Origin: Nocardia stercoris
GTDB taxonomy: Bacteria; Actinomycetota; Actinomycetes; Mycobacteriales; Mycobacteriaceae
DNA length: 64,000 nucleotides
Reading direction: 5' to 3'
NCBI RefSeq assembly: GCF_003696265.1
Contig: NZ_RFFH01000010.1
Location: 33,263-97,262, forward strand
This document shows positions 17,372 through 25,362 of the stretch, piece by piece (the first letter of the stretch is position 1; the number at the start of each line of letters is the position of its first letter). The position numbers and the translations under genes are program-made. Under the pieces are notes generated by a model, which saw only the letters and a list, made by a program, of their open reading frames with translations, made no database searches and was not told where the DNA came from.

Positions 17372-18468
17372 TTCGTGATCCCGAGCAGTGCGGCGGTGAG
17401 CCCGAGGTCGGGTCCCAGGTCCGCGAGCTTGCCGGTGCGGCAGCCGTCGAGCCGCATCTGCACGCGTTCGCAGAACGTCGCCAGCGCCTCGCCGTCGAGC
17501 GCCGACTTGTCCAGCAGACCGTGCAGGCGGACCGCCTGTTCGTCGGTGCTGACCGCGTTCGACAGGTTCTGGAACATGAGCGGACCCACGTCCACGATCT
17601 CGGTCAGGCCGCGGGCGTTGGCCCGCATCTGCGCCGCGATCGCGTCGAACCGGGTCAGCGCGCCCGCCAGTTGGTCCTGGTTCTGTCCCACCAGGGCCGA
17701 GGTGTCGGTGACGAAGCTGTCCAGCTGGGCCAGCACCGCCTGCAGACCGGGGGACTGCTGACCCATCAGGTTCAGCAGATCGGTGAGGCTGCCGCTGAAA
17801 TCGCGCACGGTCACGTCGTTGTCGGCGATCACCTGCGTGATCTCGTTGAGTTTCTCGATGGTGTCGGCGATCTGGTCCTTGTTCGCGAAGGTGACCTGGA
17901 ACGCCGAGGACAGCGCGTCGAGGGTGGCGCGCAGCTTATCGCCGTTACCGTCCAGCAGCGGGAACAGCACCCGCGACGACAGCGGGCCGTCGCGGTCGTC
18001 ACCCTGCAACGCCGCGCCGAGCTGGTCGAAGTTCTGCAGAATGCGGTCCAGTTCGACCGGAGTCCTGGTGTGCTCCAACGGAATATGCGCGCCGTCGGCG
18101 AGCGTGGGCCCGCTTCCGGTGTAGGCCGGGGCCAGCTCCACGTGCCGGTTGGTGATCAGCTGCGGCGAGATCAGTGCCGCGACCGCGCCGGCGGGAATCT
18201 TCACGCCCCGGTCGATCGACATCTCCACCCGGACGTAACTGCCCTCGGGCGTCACCTTGTCCACCGTGCCGACCGGCACGCCCAGCACCGCGACCTGGTT
18301 GCCCGCGTAGAGGCCGGCGACGTTCTCGAAGTCGGCGCTGATGTGCTGATGCGAGCCCACATAGTGCCCGGCCAGGGCGGAGACGCTGTCGGGCAGCAGA
18401 GTACAGCTCGACACCACGGACGCGGCCAGGCACACGATCGCGGTTCGCAGGAAGTCACGCAGTCGCAT
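17368..18468 (-). CDS. mceD: MCE family protein MceD
   Basis: 366 residues. The signal region ends in VSSC at Cys22, so it too may be lipidated, unusual as the classical Mce lipoprotein is MceE. The MCE domain shows ISADFENVAGLYAGNQVAVLGVPVG and VTPEGSYVRVEMSIDRGVKIPAGA. The helical second domain follows. Its stop overlaps the mceE start (ATGA), and its start overlaps the mceC stop by one base. Confidence 0.9.
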   Translation of the reverse strand: MRLRDFLRTAIVCLAASVVSSCTLLPDSVSALAGHYVGSHQHISADFENVAGLYAGNQVAVLGVPVGTVDKVTPEGSYVRVEMSIDRGVKIPAGAVAALISPQLITNRHVELAPAYTGSGPTLADGAHIPLEHTRTPVELDRILQNFDQLGAALQGDDRDGPLSSRVLFPLLDGNGDKLRATLDALSSAFQVTFANKDQIADTIEKLNEITQVIADNDVTVRDFSGSLTDLLNLMGQQSPGLQAVLAQLDSFVTDTSALVGQNQDQLAGALTRFDAIAAQMRANARGLTEIVDVGPLMFQNLSNAVSTDEQAVRLHGLLDKSALDGEALATFCERVQMRLDGCRTGKLADLGPDLGLTAALLGITK

Positions 18469-19550
18469 CAGTCACACCCCGGAACGGCCTGGGCGAAGCA
18501 CAGCCAGTTGTCGGGAAAGACCCACGGCGCGTACACATCTCCGTACGGGCCGTTGCCGAGCGCATTGTCGAACTGGCGCAACGCCACCGGCATGATCTGG
18601 TAGAGCCGGTCGAGGTTGTCCTTGTTGCGGGTGAGCCCGTCGGACATGGTGTTCAGGTTCTGGATCAGCGGCCCGAGCTGGTTCTTGTTCTCCAACCCCA
18701 TGTCCTGCAACAACTTCGACATGGCGGCCACATTGTCGAGCAGCTGCTTCAACAGGGTTTCCCGCTGCTGCACCGCGTTTCCGATCGCGGCACCGCGAGC
18801 GAGCAGCAGCAGCACGCTGTTCCGGTTGTCCGACACCAGATCCGACACCTGATCCATGCTTTTCAGCAACTGGTCCACCTGGTCGCGCCGGTCGTCGATC
18901 ACTTTCGCCAGCGAGCCGATGCTGTCGAGCGCCTGCACGGTCAGGGCGGGGGAGTCGCCCATCTGCTGATCGAGGGTGTCGAGGGCCTGCCGCAGCTTGC
19001 CCGGGTCGATCCGCTCGATGTGCTCGAAGGAGGACTTGTAGGTGGGGTCGAGGATCACCTTGCTCAGGTTGTACGGCACCGAGGTCGCGGCGAGCGGAAT
19101 CCGATTGCCGGGCAACCCTTTCCCGTTGCCCGGGGTCAGGTCGATATGCATCCGGCCCAGAATCGTCGACATCTTGATCGCGGCCGCGGCGTCGGGGCCC
19201 AGGCGCAGATCGTGCCGCACCCGCATCTCGACGACGACCTTGTCGTTGTCCAACGCCACCGAGCGCACCGCACCGACTTCGATCCCGGACACGTCGACCG
19301 TTGCGCCCGCGGCCAGACCCGCGGCCTGGGCGAACTCGGCCTGAATCGTTTTGTCGCCCACGTGCATTGCCGCGACCAGACTGGAGCCCGCCAGCAGCGC
19401 CGCGACCAGGACCGCGGTGATCAGCCCGAGCCGCAGATGCCGGTTGGCCAGCAACGGGCGCACCAGCGGCAGGTCCGGGACGCGCCGGACACCGGGGATC
19501 CGCCGCGGCGCGGGGAGCCGGATCCCGGATAGTCGTGTCCGGAAACTCAT
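18468..19550 (-). CDS. mceC: MCE family protein MceC
   Basis: 360 residues from the ATG at 19550, which overlaps the mceB stop (ATGA). One N-terminal membrane anchor (LRLGLITAVLVAALLAGSSLVAAM), then the MCE domain (IQAEFAQAAGLAAGATVDVSGIEVGAVRSVALDNDKVVVEM) and a helical C-terminal domain rich in coiled-coil-like heptads. It is a subunit of the Mce transporter. An open frame runs 69 bases further upstream, inside mceB, without conservation. Confidence 0.9.
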   Translation of the reverse strand: MSFRTRLSGIRLPAPRRIPGVRRVPDLPLVRPLLANRHLRLGLITAVLVAALLAGSSLVAAMHVGDKTIQAEFAQAAGLAAGATVDVSGIEVGAVRSVALDNDKVVVEMRVRHDLRLGPDAAAAIKMSTILGRMHIDLTPGNGKGLPGNRIPLAATSVPYNLSKVILDPTYKSSFEHIERIDPGKLRQALDTLDQQMGDSPALTVQALDSIGSLAKVIDDRRDQVDQLLKSMDQVSDLVSDNRNSVLLLLARGAAIGNAVQQRETLLKQLLDNVAAMSKLLQDMGLENKNQLGPLIQNLNTMSDGLTRNKDNLDRLYQIMPVALRQFDNALGNGPYGDVYAPWVFPDNWLCFAQAVPGCD

Positions 19551-20569
19551 CTGCACACCTCCGATTGGGAATTGCCGCCGACCTGCGAGAACACGCCCGG
19601 TGGCAGCACGACGTTCCACAGCGACACGTCGAGCCGACAGATATAGGCGTTGCCGTAGGTGCCGTAGCTGGTGAACCGGGCCAGGCCGTTGAGGAAGTCG
19701 GGGAGCTGGACCGCGGCGCGGTCCAGGGCGGCACCGTTGGCCAGCAGCAGCTCCACGCCGGCGGTGGCGTTGTCCTGCGCGGTGGCCATGCCCGGCTTCA
19801 CCTGTGCCAGTAGCGAAACCAGGGAGTCGGTCGAGGTCGCGACCCGGGTCACCGAGCTCTTCAGCGACTCGCCCTGGGCGTACAGCCCGTCCATCAGGGC
19901 GCGGGTCTGGGTGATCAGGGTTTCCAGATCGCCGCTGCGGTGGGCCAGGCCGGACACCACGCTGCCCAAATTGGTGAGCACGTCACCGAGGATCTTGTCC
20001 CGCTGGCCGAACGTGGACGCCAGCGTGGCCGCCTGGGTGATCAGATTCGACAGCGACACCTGATTGCCCTGCAACGCCTGGATCAGCGTCTCGGACAGAT
20101 CGTTGATCTGTTGCGGCTGCAGCACGCTGAACAGCGGCTCGAAGCCCGACAGCAGCGCCGACACGTCGAACGACGGTTCGGTGCGCTGCACCGGGATCTG
20201 CGACCCGGCCGGCACCCGGTGCCCCGGATCGGCGCCCGCGACCAGCGCCACATACCGCTGGCCGATCAGATTCTGGTAGCGCACCAGGGCTTTGGTGGTG
20301 TCGGTGATGTGCTGGTCGGCCTCCATCCGGAAGTCGACGCGAGCCTGATAGCCGTCGGTGAAGTCGATGCCGTCGATCCGGCCCACCCGCACCCCGGCCA
20401 TGCGGACGTCGTCGCCGACACGCAGCCCGAGCACGTCGGAGAAGATCGCCGAATAGCTCTGGGTGGGCCCGGCGACGGTGCGTTGCAGGGTCGACCACAT
20501 GGTGTAGGTCAGCAGGACCGCGACGACGGTGAAGAGGCCGAATCCGGCCAGGGATCTGCCGACTTTCAT
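19547..20569 (-). CDS. mceB: MCE family protein MceB
   Basis: 340 residues with an N-terminal membrane segment (GFGLFTVVAVLLTYTMWSTL), the MCE domain (YSAIFSDVLGLRVGDDVRMAGVRVGRIDGIDF, DGYQARVDFRM, YQNLIGQRYVAL) and a helical second domain ending in the family's YGNAYICRLDVSLW region. Overlaps mceA (ATGA) and mceC (ATGA), fitting a single polycistronic message. Confidence 0.9.
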   Translation of the reverse strand: MKVGRSLAGFGLFTVVAVLLTYTMWSTLQRTVAGPTQSYSAIFSDVLGLRVGDDVRMAGVRVGRIDGIDFTDGYQARVDFRMEADQHITDTTKALVRYQNLIGQRYVALVAGADPGHRVPAGSQIPVQRTEPSFDVSALLSGFEPLFSVLQPQQINDLSETLIQALQGNQVSLSNLITQAATLASTFGQRDKILGDVLTNLGSVVSGLAHRSGDLETLITQTRALMDGLYAQGESLKSSVTRVATSTDSLVSLLAQVKPGMATAQDNATAGVELLLANGAALDRAAVQLPDFLNGLARFTSYGTYGNAYICRLDVSLWNVVLPPGVFSQVGGNSQSEVCR

Positions 20570-21987
20570 TGTTGCGCATCACCTTCCGTGGTGTCCGGGA
20601 CGACGGTGGCGTCGCCCACGACGGGCCCCAGCAACAGCAGCTGGGCGGTGTTCGGGGTGCCGCCGACCAGCGCGGCCACCGCACCGGGGCCGGTGAGCGG
20701 GTCCGGGGCGGTCGCCGCGGCCGGCTGGGCGGCGGGCGCGGGGCCGTGGTCGGCGGCGGGTGCGGTGATGCCGGGAACGGCCGGCAACCCGGGCAGCCCC
20801 GGCAGCCCGGGGATGCCCGGCACGTCGGCGCCGGGGACCGGCGCCGGGGCGGGCGCGGGACCAGCGGCATCGAGCCAGCGCGGCACCATCTGCGGCGGAT
20901 ACTGTTGGGGCGGAGCGCTGTCCGGCACGGTCGGGCCGCCGCAGCGCGGGCCGTAGAGATCGCCGTAGTGCGGGCAGTCCTTGGCGGTGTACTGCTGGAA
21001 CGGTGTCGCCGAGACGATCATCTTCCAGGCCATCTGGTGGTGTGGGCCGAAGGTGAACACCTGCTGCAGCCGCCGCAGCGACGTATTGAGGTTGGCCGCG
21101 GTGTCGGCCAGCGCCTGCGGGTCGCGGGCGATGCCGCCGAACAGCTGGTCCAGCCCGGACACCAGCACCTTGCCCGAGTCCGGGTTGGCCGCGAAGAGGT
21201 TGTTCACCGAGTCGATCGTGGCGTTGCCGCCGGCCAGCAGCGCGATCACGTCGGTGCGGTGCTGGTTCAGTGTGCGGGCGGTGGTCACCGAATCCGCCAG
21301 CACCCCGACCAGATCGGGCGCGGATTCGCTGAGCGCCGTGGCCGCCAGGCCCAGATTGTGCAGCAGGTCCCCGATCCCGGGGATGTCGTGCACCTGGGTG
21401 ATCCAGTTGTCGAGCCGCTCGATCGTCGAACCCGGTGCCCGCCCGGACGGGTCGAGCGCCGCGGACAGCGTCGCGAGCACCCGGCCCAGCTTCTCCGGTT
21501 CCATCGCGTTCAGCACGGTGCGCAGCGTGTTCAGTGTGGTCTGCAGCTGGACCGTGGCGTTGCCGGTGTCCTCGGGAATGACCGCACCCGCGGTCAGGGT
21601 GGCCGATGTCGGTGCCTGGTCGACCAATTCGATGGCGCTCACCCCGAACACGTTGCCCGGGATCACGCGTGCGGTGACGTTCGCCGGAATCGTGCCCGCC
21701 ACAGCGGGATCCAGATCGATACTGGCGTGCTGTCGTTCGCCGGCCGCGACGACGTCGACCGCCGCCACCGAGCCGACCACCAGGCCGCGGAAGGTGACGT
21801 CGGCATGGCCGGGGAGTCCGTCCCCGGTACTGGTGAGCTCGGCCGACACCCGGACGTGGTGGTCGAAGTACCCGGTGTAGCGCAGGCCCAGCAGGCCCAA
21901 CAGGGCGGCGACGGCCGTGGTGGTGGCCAGGCCGGCGACCGCGAGCCGCCGCGCGCTGGGCCCGCGGCCACTGGGATCGTGGATCAT
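20566..21987 (-). CDS. mceA: MCE family protein MceA
   Basis: 473 residues, the first Mce subunit. Membrane anchor near the N-terminus (AVAGLATTTAVAALLGLLGLRY), MCE domain (SAELTSTGDGLPGHADVTFRGLVVGSVAAVDVV) and the helical lipid-tunnel region. The C-terminal about 110 residues are Pro/Ala/Gly-rich and include a short collagen-like run with repeated PGxPGL. Such extensions are common in MceA and may sit at the outer end of the complex. It starts 7 bp after yrbEB. Confidence 0.9.
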   Translation of the reverse strand: MIHDPSGRGPSARRLAVAGLATTTAVAALLGLLGLRYTGYFDHHVRVSAELTSTGDGLPGHADVTFRGLVVGSVAAVDVVAAGERQHASIDLDPAVAGTIPANVTARVIPGNVFGVSAIELVDQAPTSATLTAGAVIPEDTGNATVQLQTTLNTLRTVLNAMEPEKLGRVLATLSAALDPSGRAPGSTIERLDNWITQVHDIPGIGDLLHNLGLAATALSESAPDLVGVLADSVTTARTLNQHRTDVIALLAGGNATIDSVNNLFAANPDSGKVLVSGLDQLFGGIARDPQALADTAANLNTSLRRLQQVFTFGPHHQMAWKMIVSATPFQQYTAKDCPHYGDLYGPRCGGPTVPDSAPPQQYPPQMVPRWLDAAGPAPAPAPVPGADVPGIPGLPGLPGLPAVPGITAPAADHGPAPAAQPAAATAPDPLTGPGAVAALVGGTPNTAQLLLLGPVVGDATVVPDTTEGDAQQ

Positions 21988-21994
21988 GCCGCCC

Positions 21995-22858
21995 CTATCC
22001 CGAGATCCGGAATCCGGGGTCGATGCCCCAGATGGCCAGGGTCAGACAGAGATTGGTGAAGACCATCACCACGATGACCACCTTGATCGCCCGGCCGGCC
22101 GCGACACCCACACCCTCGGGGCCACCGGTGGCCGCGTAGCCGTAGTAGCACTGGATGAACGTCGAGATCAGCACGAACACAACGACTTTGAGTAGCGAGA
22201 AGAACACGTCCGGGCCGAGCAGGAACTGGTAGAAGTAGTGCTCGTAGGTGCCGGCGGTCGTGCCGCCGAGCAGCAGCACCGCCACCTCGGTCGCCAGGTA
22301 GGCCACCGACAGCCCGATGGTGTAGAGCGGGATGATCGTCAGCGTGGCCGCGATCATGCGGGTCGACACCAGGTACGGCAGCGGCCGGATCGCGATCGAC
22401 TCCAGTGCGTCGATCTCCTCGCAGATCCGCATCGAACCCAGCTGTGCGGTGAACCGGCAGCCGGACTGGATGGCGAACGCGAGGGCGCCCAGGATGGGCG
22501 CGAGCTCACGGGTGGTGGCGAATCCGGAGATGGCGCCGGTGAGCGGGCCCATGGTCAGCAGGTTCAGCGCCGTGAAGGACTCCATGCCGACCGTGATGCC
22601 GCCGAAGGCGCACAGGATGACCACGACCCCGACCGTGCCGCCGCCGACCACCAGCGACCCGTTTCCCCAGCCGACGTCGGCCACCAGCCGGGCCACTTCC
22701 TTGCGATAGTGCTTGAGCGCGAACGGAATCGCGAACAGTGCGTCCAGAAAGGTGAGCGCCTGGTGGCCCAGTTCCTGGTTCATGCGCAGGGGCACCGCGA
22801 GCGCGCGGCCCAGGGACCGCCAGGGCCGCACGAGCGGCGGAACGTAGCTGCTGCTCAC
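21995..22858 (-). CDS. yrbEB: YrbE/MlaE-family permease, second subunit
   Basis: 287-residue multi-span permease of the MlaE/YrbE family, partner of YrbEA in the membrane core of the Mce importer. Conserved features include ITVGMESFTALNLLTMGPLTGAISGFATTRELAPILGALAF, and the EQ-loop-like coupling helix SMRICEEIDALESIAIRPLPYLVSTR that contacts the MceG/Mkl ATPase encoded elsewhere. The GTG start at 22858 lies one base after the yrbEA stop. Confidence 0.92.
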   Translation of the reverse strand: MSSSYVPPLVRPWRSLGRALAVPLRMNQELGHQALTFLDALFAIPFALKHYRKEVARLVADVGWGNGSLVVGGGTVGVVVILCAFGGITVGMESFTALNLLTMGPLTGAISGFATTRELAPILGALAFAIQSGCRFTAQLGSMRICEEIDALESIAIRPLPYLVSTRMIAATLTIIPLYTIGLSVAYLATEVAVLLLGGTTAGTYEHYFYQFLLGPDVFFSLLKVVVFVLISTFIQCYYGYAATGGPEGVGVAAGRAIKVVIVVMVFTNLCLTLAIWGIDPGFRISG

Positions 22859-22859
22859 C

Positions 22860-23726
22860 TCACACCACCTTCGAGGGGAAGAAGGTGTTGTACAGCTGGG
22901 TCAGCACGATGTTGGTGGCGAACAGCATCAGCGCCGAGCTGACCACCGCGGAGTTCACCGAGTTCGCGACCCCGCTCGGGCCGCCCTTGGTGTGCAATCC
23001 GGTATCGCAGGCGATGACGGCGGTGAGCAGCCCGAAGATCATGGCCTTGACCAGTGCGAGCAGCAGGTCGTCGGCCACCGCGAACGAGGCGAACGAGCCG
23101 ATGAACGAGCCCGGCGTGCCGTGCTGGGCGAAGACGTTGAACGCGTACGCGGTGGCGAAGCCGACGAAGACCACGAAGCCGCACAGCAGCATGCTGACCA
23201 GGACCGCAGCCGCCAGCCGGGGCGCGACCAGCCGGCGGACCGGATCCACGCCCATCACCATCATGGCGTCGATCTCCTCACGGATGGTGCGGGAGCCCAG
23301 GTCGGCGCAGATGGCCGAGCCGACGGCGCCGGCGATCATCAGCGAGGTGACCAGCGGCGCGCCCTGCCGGATGATGCCCAGGCCGGCCACCGCGCCCACG
23401 AAGGTCGTCGCGCCCACCTGATTGACCAGGGCGCCGACCTGGATGGATACCACCACCGCGATCGGGATGGCCACGAATACCGTGGGCGCGGCCGAGACGC
23501 CGGTCATGAACGAGCACTGCCGGATGAATTCCCGGTAGGGGAAACGTCTCTGGAGCACCGCGAGGACCAGTTGGGTGATCGCCTCGCGTCCGAGCAGGAC
23601 CTGGCGGCCCAGGGTCTCCAGGGAGCGCTGTGGGTGGTCGCGCCACAGGGCGGTGCCGGCGGTGACGACCCGGCGCACCTCGGTACCGGGTGCGTCGGGT
23701 GGTGGTGCCGGTTCGATCGCGGTCAT
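22860..23726 (-). CDS. yrbEA: YrbE/MlaE-family permease, first subunit
   Basis: About 288 residues from the ATG at 23726. Five to six hydrophobic segments and the family signature GAPLVTSLMIAGAVGSAICADLGSRTIREEIDAMMVMGVDPVRRLVAPR. With YrbEB it forms the inner-membrane channel of the Mce lipid importer. The open frame extends to 23849 but the extra 41 residues are charged and not family-like, and MTAIEP is a typical YrbE start. The mce ATPase gene (mceG/mkl) is not in the window, as in mycobacteria where it is unlinked. Confidence 0.9.
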   Translation of the reverse strand: MTAIEPAPPPDAPGTEVRRVVTAGTALWRDHPQRSLETLGRQVLLGREAITQLVLAVLQRRFPYREFIRQCSFMTGVSAAPTVFVAIPIAVVVSIQVGALVNQVGATTFVGAVAGLGIIRQGAPLVTSLMIAGAVGSAICADLGSRTIREEIDAMMVMGVDPVRRLVAPRLAAAVLVSMLLCGFVVFVGFATAYAFNVFAQHGTPGSFIGSFASFAVADDLLLALVKAMIFGLLTAVIACDTGLHTKGGPSGVANSVNSAVVSSALMLFATNIVLTQLYNTFFPSKVV

Positions 23727-23919
23727 CGCGCACCCCCGACCTGCCGGTGCGGTCCGGCCGCCGACCGGCGGTTCCCGGTCGCGTCGAGTGGGGAACTGCT
23801 GCGCTGGGCCTGCATGATGTGAATCCTTGTTCTCGTGCGATCGATCCACTTGGCGTTCGGTGCCGCTGGCCTGCCGGCGATCTGTCGGGCACGACCGTCC
23901 GGGCGGCTGAAGTGGTTGA

Positions 23920-24102
23920 TCATTTCAGTACGGGGGCGAGCACGATCCAGACCGCGGCCACGCCCGCGACGACGGCGCCGAGCGTCGCGCCCCACAGGCC
24001 GAATTGGACTGTGGGATGGACCTTTCGGCGCCCGGACAGAATGTCCAGCGTGACCGTGCCGAGGTCTATGAGCCAGACCAGCAGCATCATCGGGCCGCGC
24101 AC
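23920..24102 (-). CDS. Small two-helix membrane protein upstream of yrbEA
   Basis: A 60-residue ORF with two hydrophobic helices, MMLLVWLIDLGTVTLDIL and VQFGLWGATLGAVVAGVAAVW, joined by a basic loop (SGRRKVHP). It lies 193 bp ahead of yrbEA on the same strand, so it could be the first gene of the mce transcript. No family recognised; the start could be either of two close methionines. The coherent hydrophobic pattern supports translation, but the ORF is short. Confidence 0.45.
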   Translation of the reverse strand: MRGPMMLLVWLIDLGTVTLDILSGRRKVHPTVQFGLWGATLGAVVAGVAAVWIVLAPVLK

Positions 24103-24214
24103 CCGTCGGCCGGGCCGGGCGCTGCGGTGGCCGGCGGGCGGTGCGGTGGTCTGTCGAGCCGGTGGAACATGGTGGAGCCGATCCTTCCGAGTGCGGTCGA
24201 GGTCGGTATGTTAA

Positions 24215-24227
24215 TGCAGATTCTGCA
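24215..24227. promoter_or_regulatory. Palindrome TGCAGA-T-TCTGCA upstream of mce operon
   Basis: A perfect 6-bp inverted repeat with one central base in an AT-richer patch (GTTAATGCAGATTCTGCAC) between the minus-strand mce unit and the plus-strand MpaB-like gene. It is a candidate operator for the divergent pair, perhaps for the tandem TetR; no direct evidence links them. Confidence 0.4.
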
Positions 24228-24392
24228 CACCTGCCGATCGAAGTGGGCGGAATTCGGAGAATTCGCGACCGGTGGTTTCGGTTCCGTCCGCTCGCCGGGC
24301 CGATCGGCCGGGTCCGCGATAAGTTACTGACCATTCTCGCGCTGTGCGGTGAATCGTGGCATCATCGCTCTGTCGAAAGAACGGGAGAGGCA

Positions 24393-25289
24393 ATGACATC
24401 CGCAGCGAGCCGGCCCCGGGAACCGCTGACCACCGAGCAGACCCGGATCCACATCTCGGCCGAGCGCCGCATCGCACCGGGCCGGGAGGTCCGGCTCCGC
24501 GACGCCCTCGACTTCTGGCAGTTCGCCGGCGCCGCGGCCAATGTCGCCATGCAGATGGCCCGGCCGGGCGTGGGCTACGGCGTCGTCGAGAGCACCGTCG
24601 AATCCGGCTCGCTCATGGCACATCCCTGGAAGCGGGCCCGCACCACCACGCAGTACCTCGCCGTCGCCATCCTCGGCAGTGAGCAGGAGAAGCGGCGCTT
24701 CCGCGAGGCGGTCGACGTCGCCCACCGCCGGGTGCACTCGGCGCCGGGAGCGCCGGTGCGCTACAACGCCTTCGACCGCAACCTGCAACTGTGGGTCGCG
24801 TGCTGCCTCTACATCGGCTTCGAGGACGCCTACCAGCTGCTCAACGGGAAACTCGATGCCGCGCAGGCCGAACTCTTCTATCAGAGCTCGCCCGCGCTGG
24901 CGACCACCCTGCAGGTTCCGGCCGACCTGTGGCCCGCCACCCGCGCCGAGTTCCAGGACTACTTCAATTCCGCTGCCGCACTGGCCGTTCCGGACGAGAT
25001 CGTCCGGAACTACGTCGACGACCTGCTGAACCTGCGGATGATCGCCTGGCCGCTGCGCGTGCTGTTCGGCGACCTGCTGAAGTTCCTCACGATCGGCTTC
25101 CTCGGCCCGTACTTCCGCGATCAGTACCGGGTCGAATGGCGGGCCATCGACCAGCGCCGGTTCGACAACCTGTTCCGCTTCGTCGGCTTCGTGAACCGGT
25201 TCATCCCGCGCTTCGTGCGCTTCGGGCCGACCCTGCTGCTCATGGCCGACCTGCGCCGCCGCATCCGGCGCAGTCGCCCGATCATCTGA
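24393..25289 (+). CDS. MpaB-like oxygenase family protein (DUF2236)
   Basis: 298-residue protein of the DUF2236/MpaB family, haem-dependent latex-clearing-like oxygenases. Seen: an N-terminal helix region AGAAANVAMQMARPGVGYGVVESTVESG, the family core HRRVHSAPGAP(VR)YNAFDRNLQLWVACCLYIGFEDAYQLL and a basic C-terminal tail (LRRRIRRSRPII). The ATG at 24393 has GGGAGAGG five bases upstream. It is divergent from the mce operon; members of this family are often next to lipid or steroid genes in mycolic-acid bacteria. The substrate is unknown. Confidence 0.85.
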   Translation: MTSAASRPREPLTTEQTRIHISAERRIAPGREVRLRDALDFWQFAGAAANVAMQMARPGVGYGVVESTVESGSLMAHPWKRARTTTQYLAVAILGSEQEKRRFREAVDVAHRRVHSAPGAPVRYNAFDRNLQLWVACCLYIGFEDAYQLLNGKLDAAQAELFYQSSPALATTLQVPADLWPATRAEFQDYFNSAAALAVPDEIVRNYVDDLLNLRMIAWPLRVLFGDLLKFLTIGFLGPYFRDQYRVEWRAIDQRRFDNLFRFVGFVNRFIPRFVRFGPTLLLMADLRRRIRRSRPII

Positions 25290-25303
25290 TCGATGGCGAA
25301 AAC

Positions 25304-25339
25304 GGTTGTGGGGCGGCCCGATAGGGGCGGCCCACAACC
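25304..25339. terminator. Hairpin between convergent genes
   Basis: GGTTGTGGG at 25304-25312 pairs perfectly with CCCACAACC at 25331-25339, with GC-rich sequence between. It lies 14 bases after the MpaB-like stop and before the end of the convergent RDD gene, fitting a bidirectional terminator. Confidence 0.6.
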
Positions 25340-25362
25340 CGAGTAACAGGGCGCCCCCCCAG

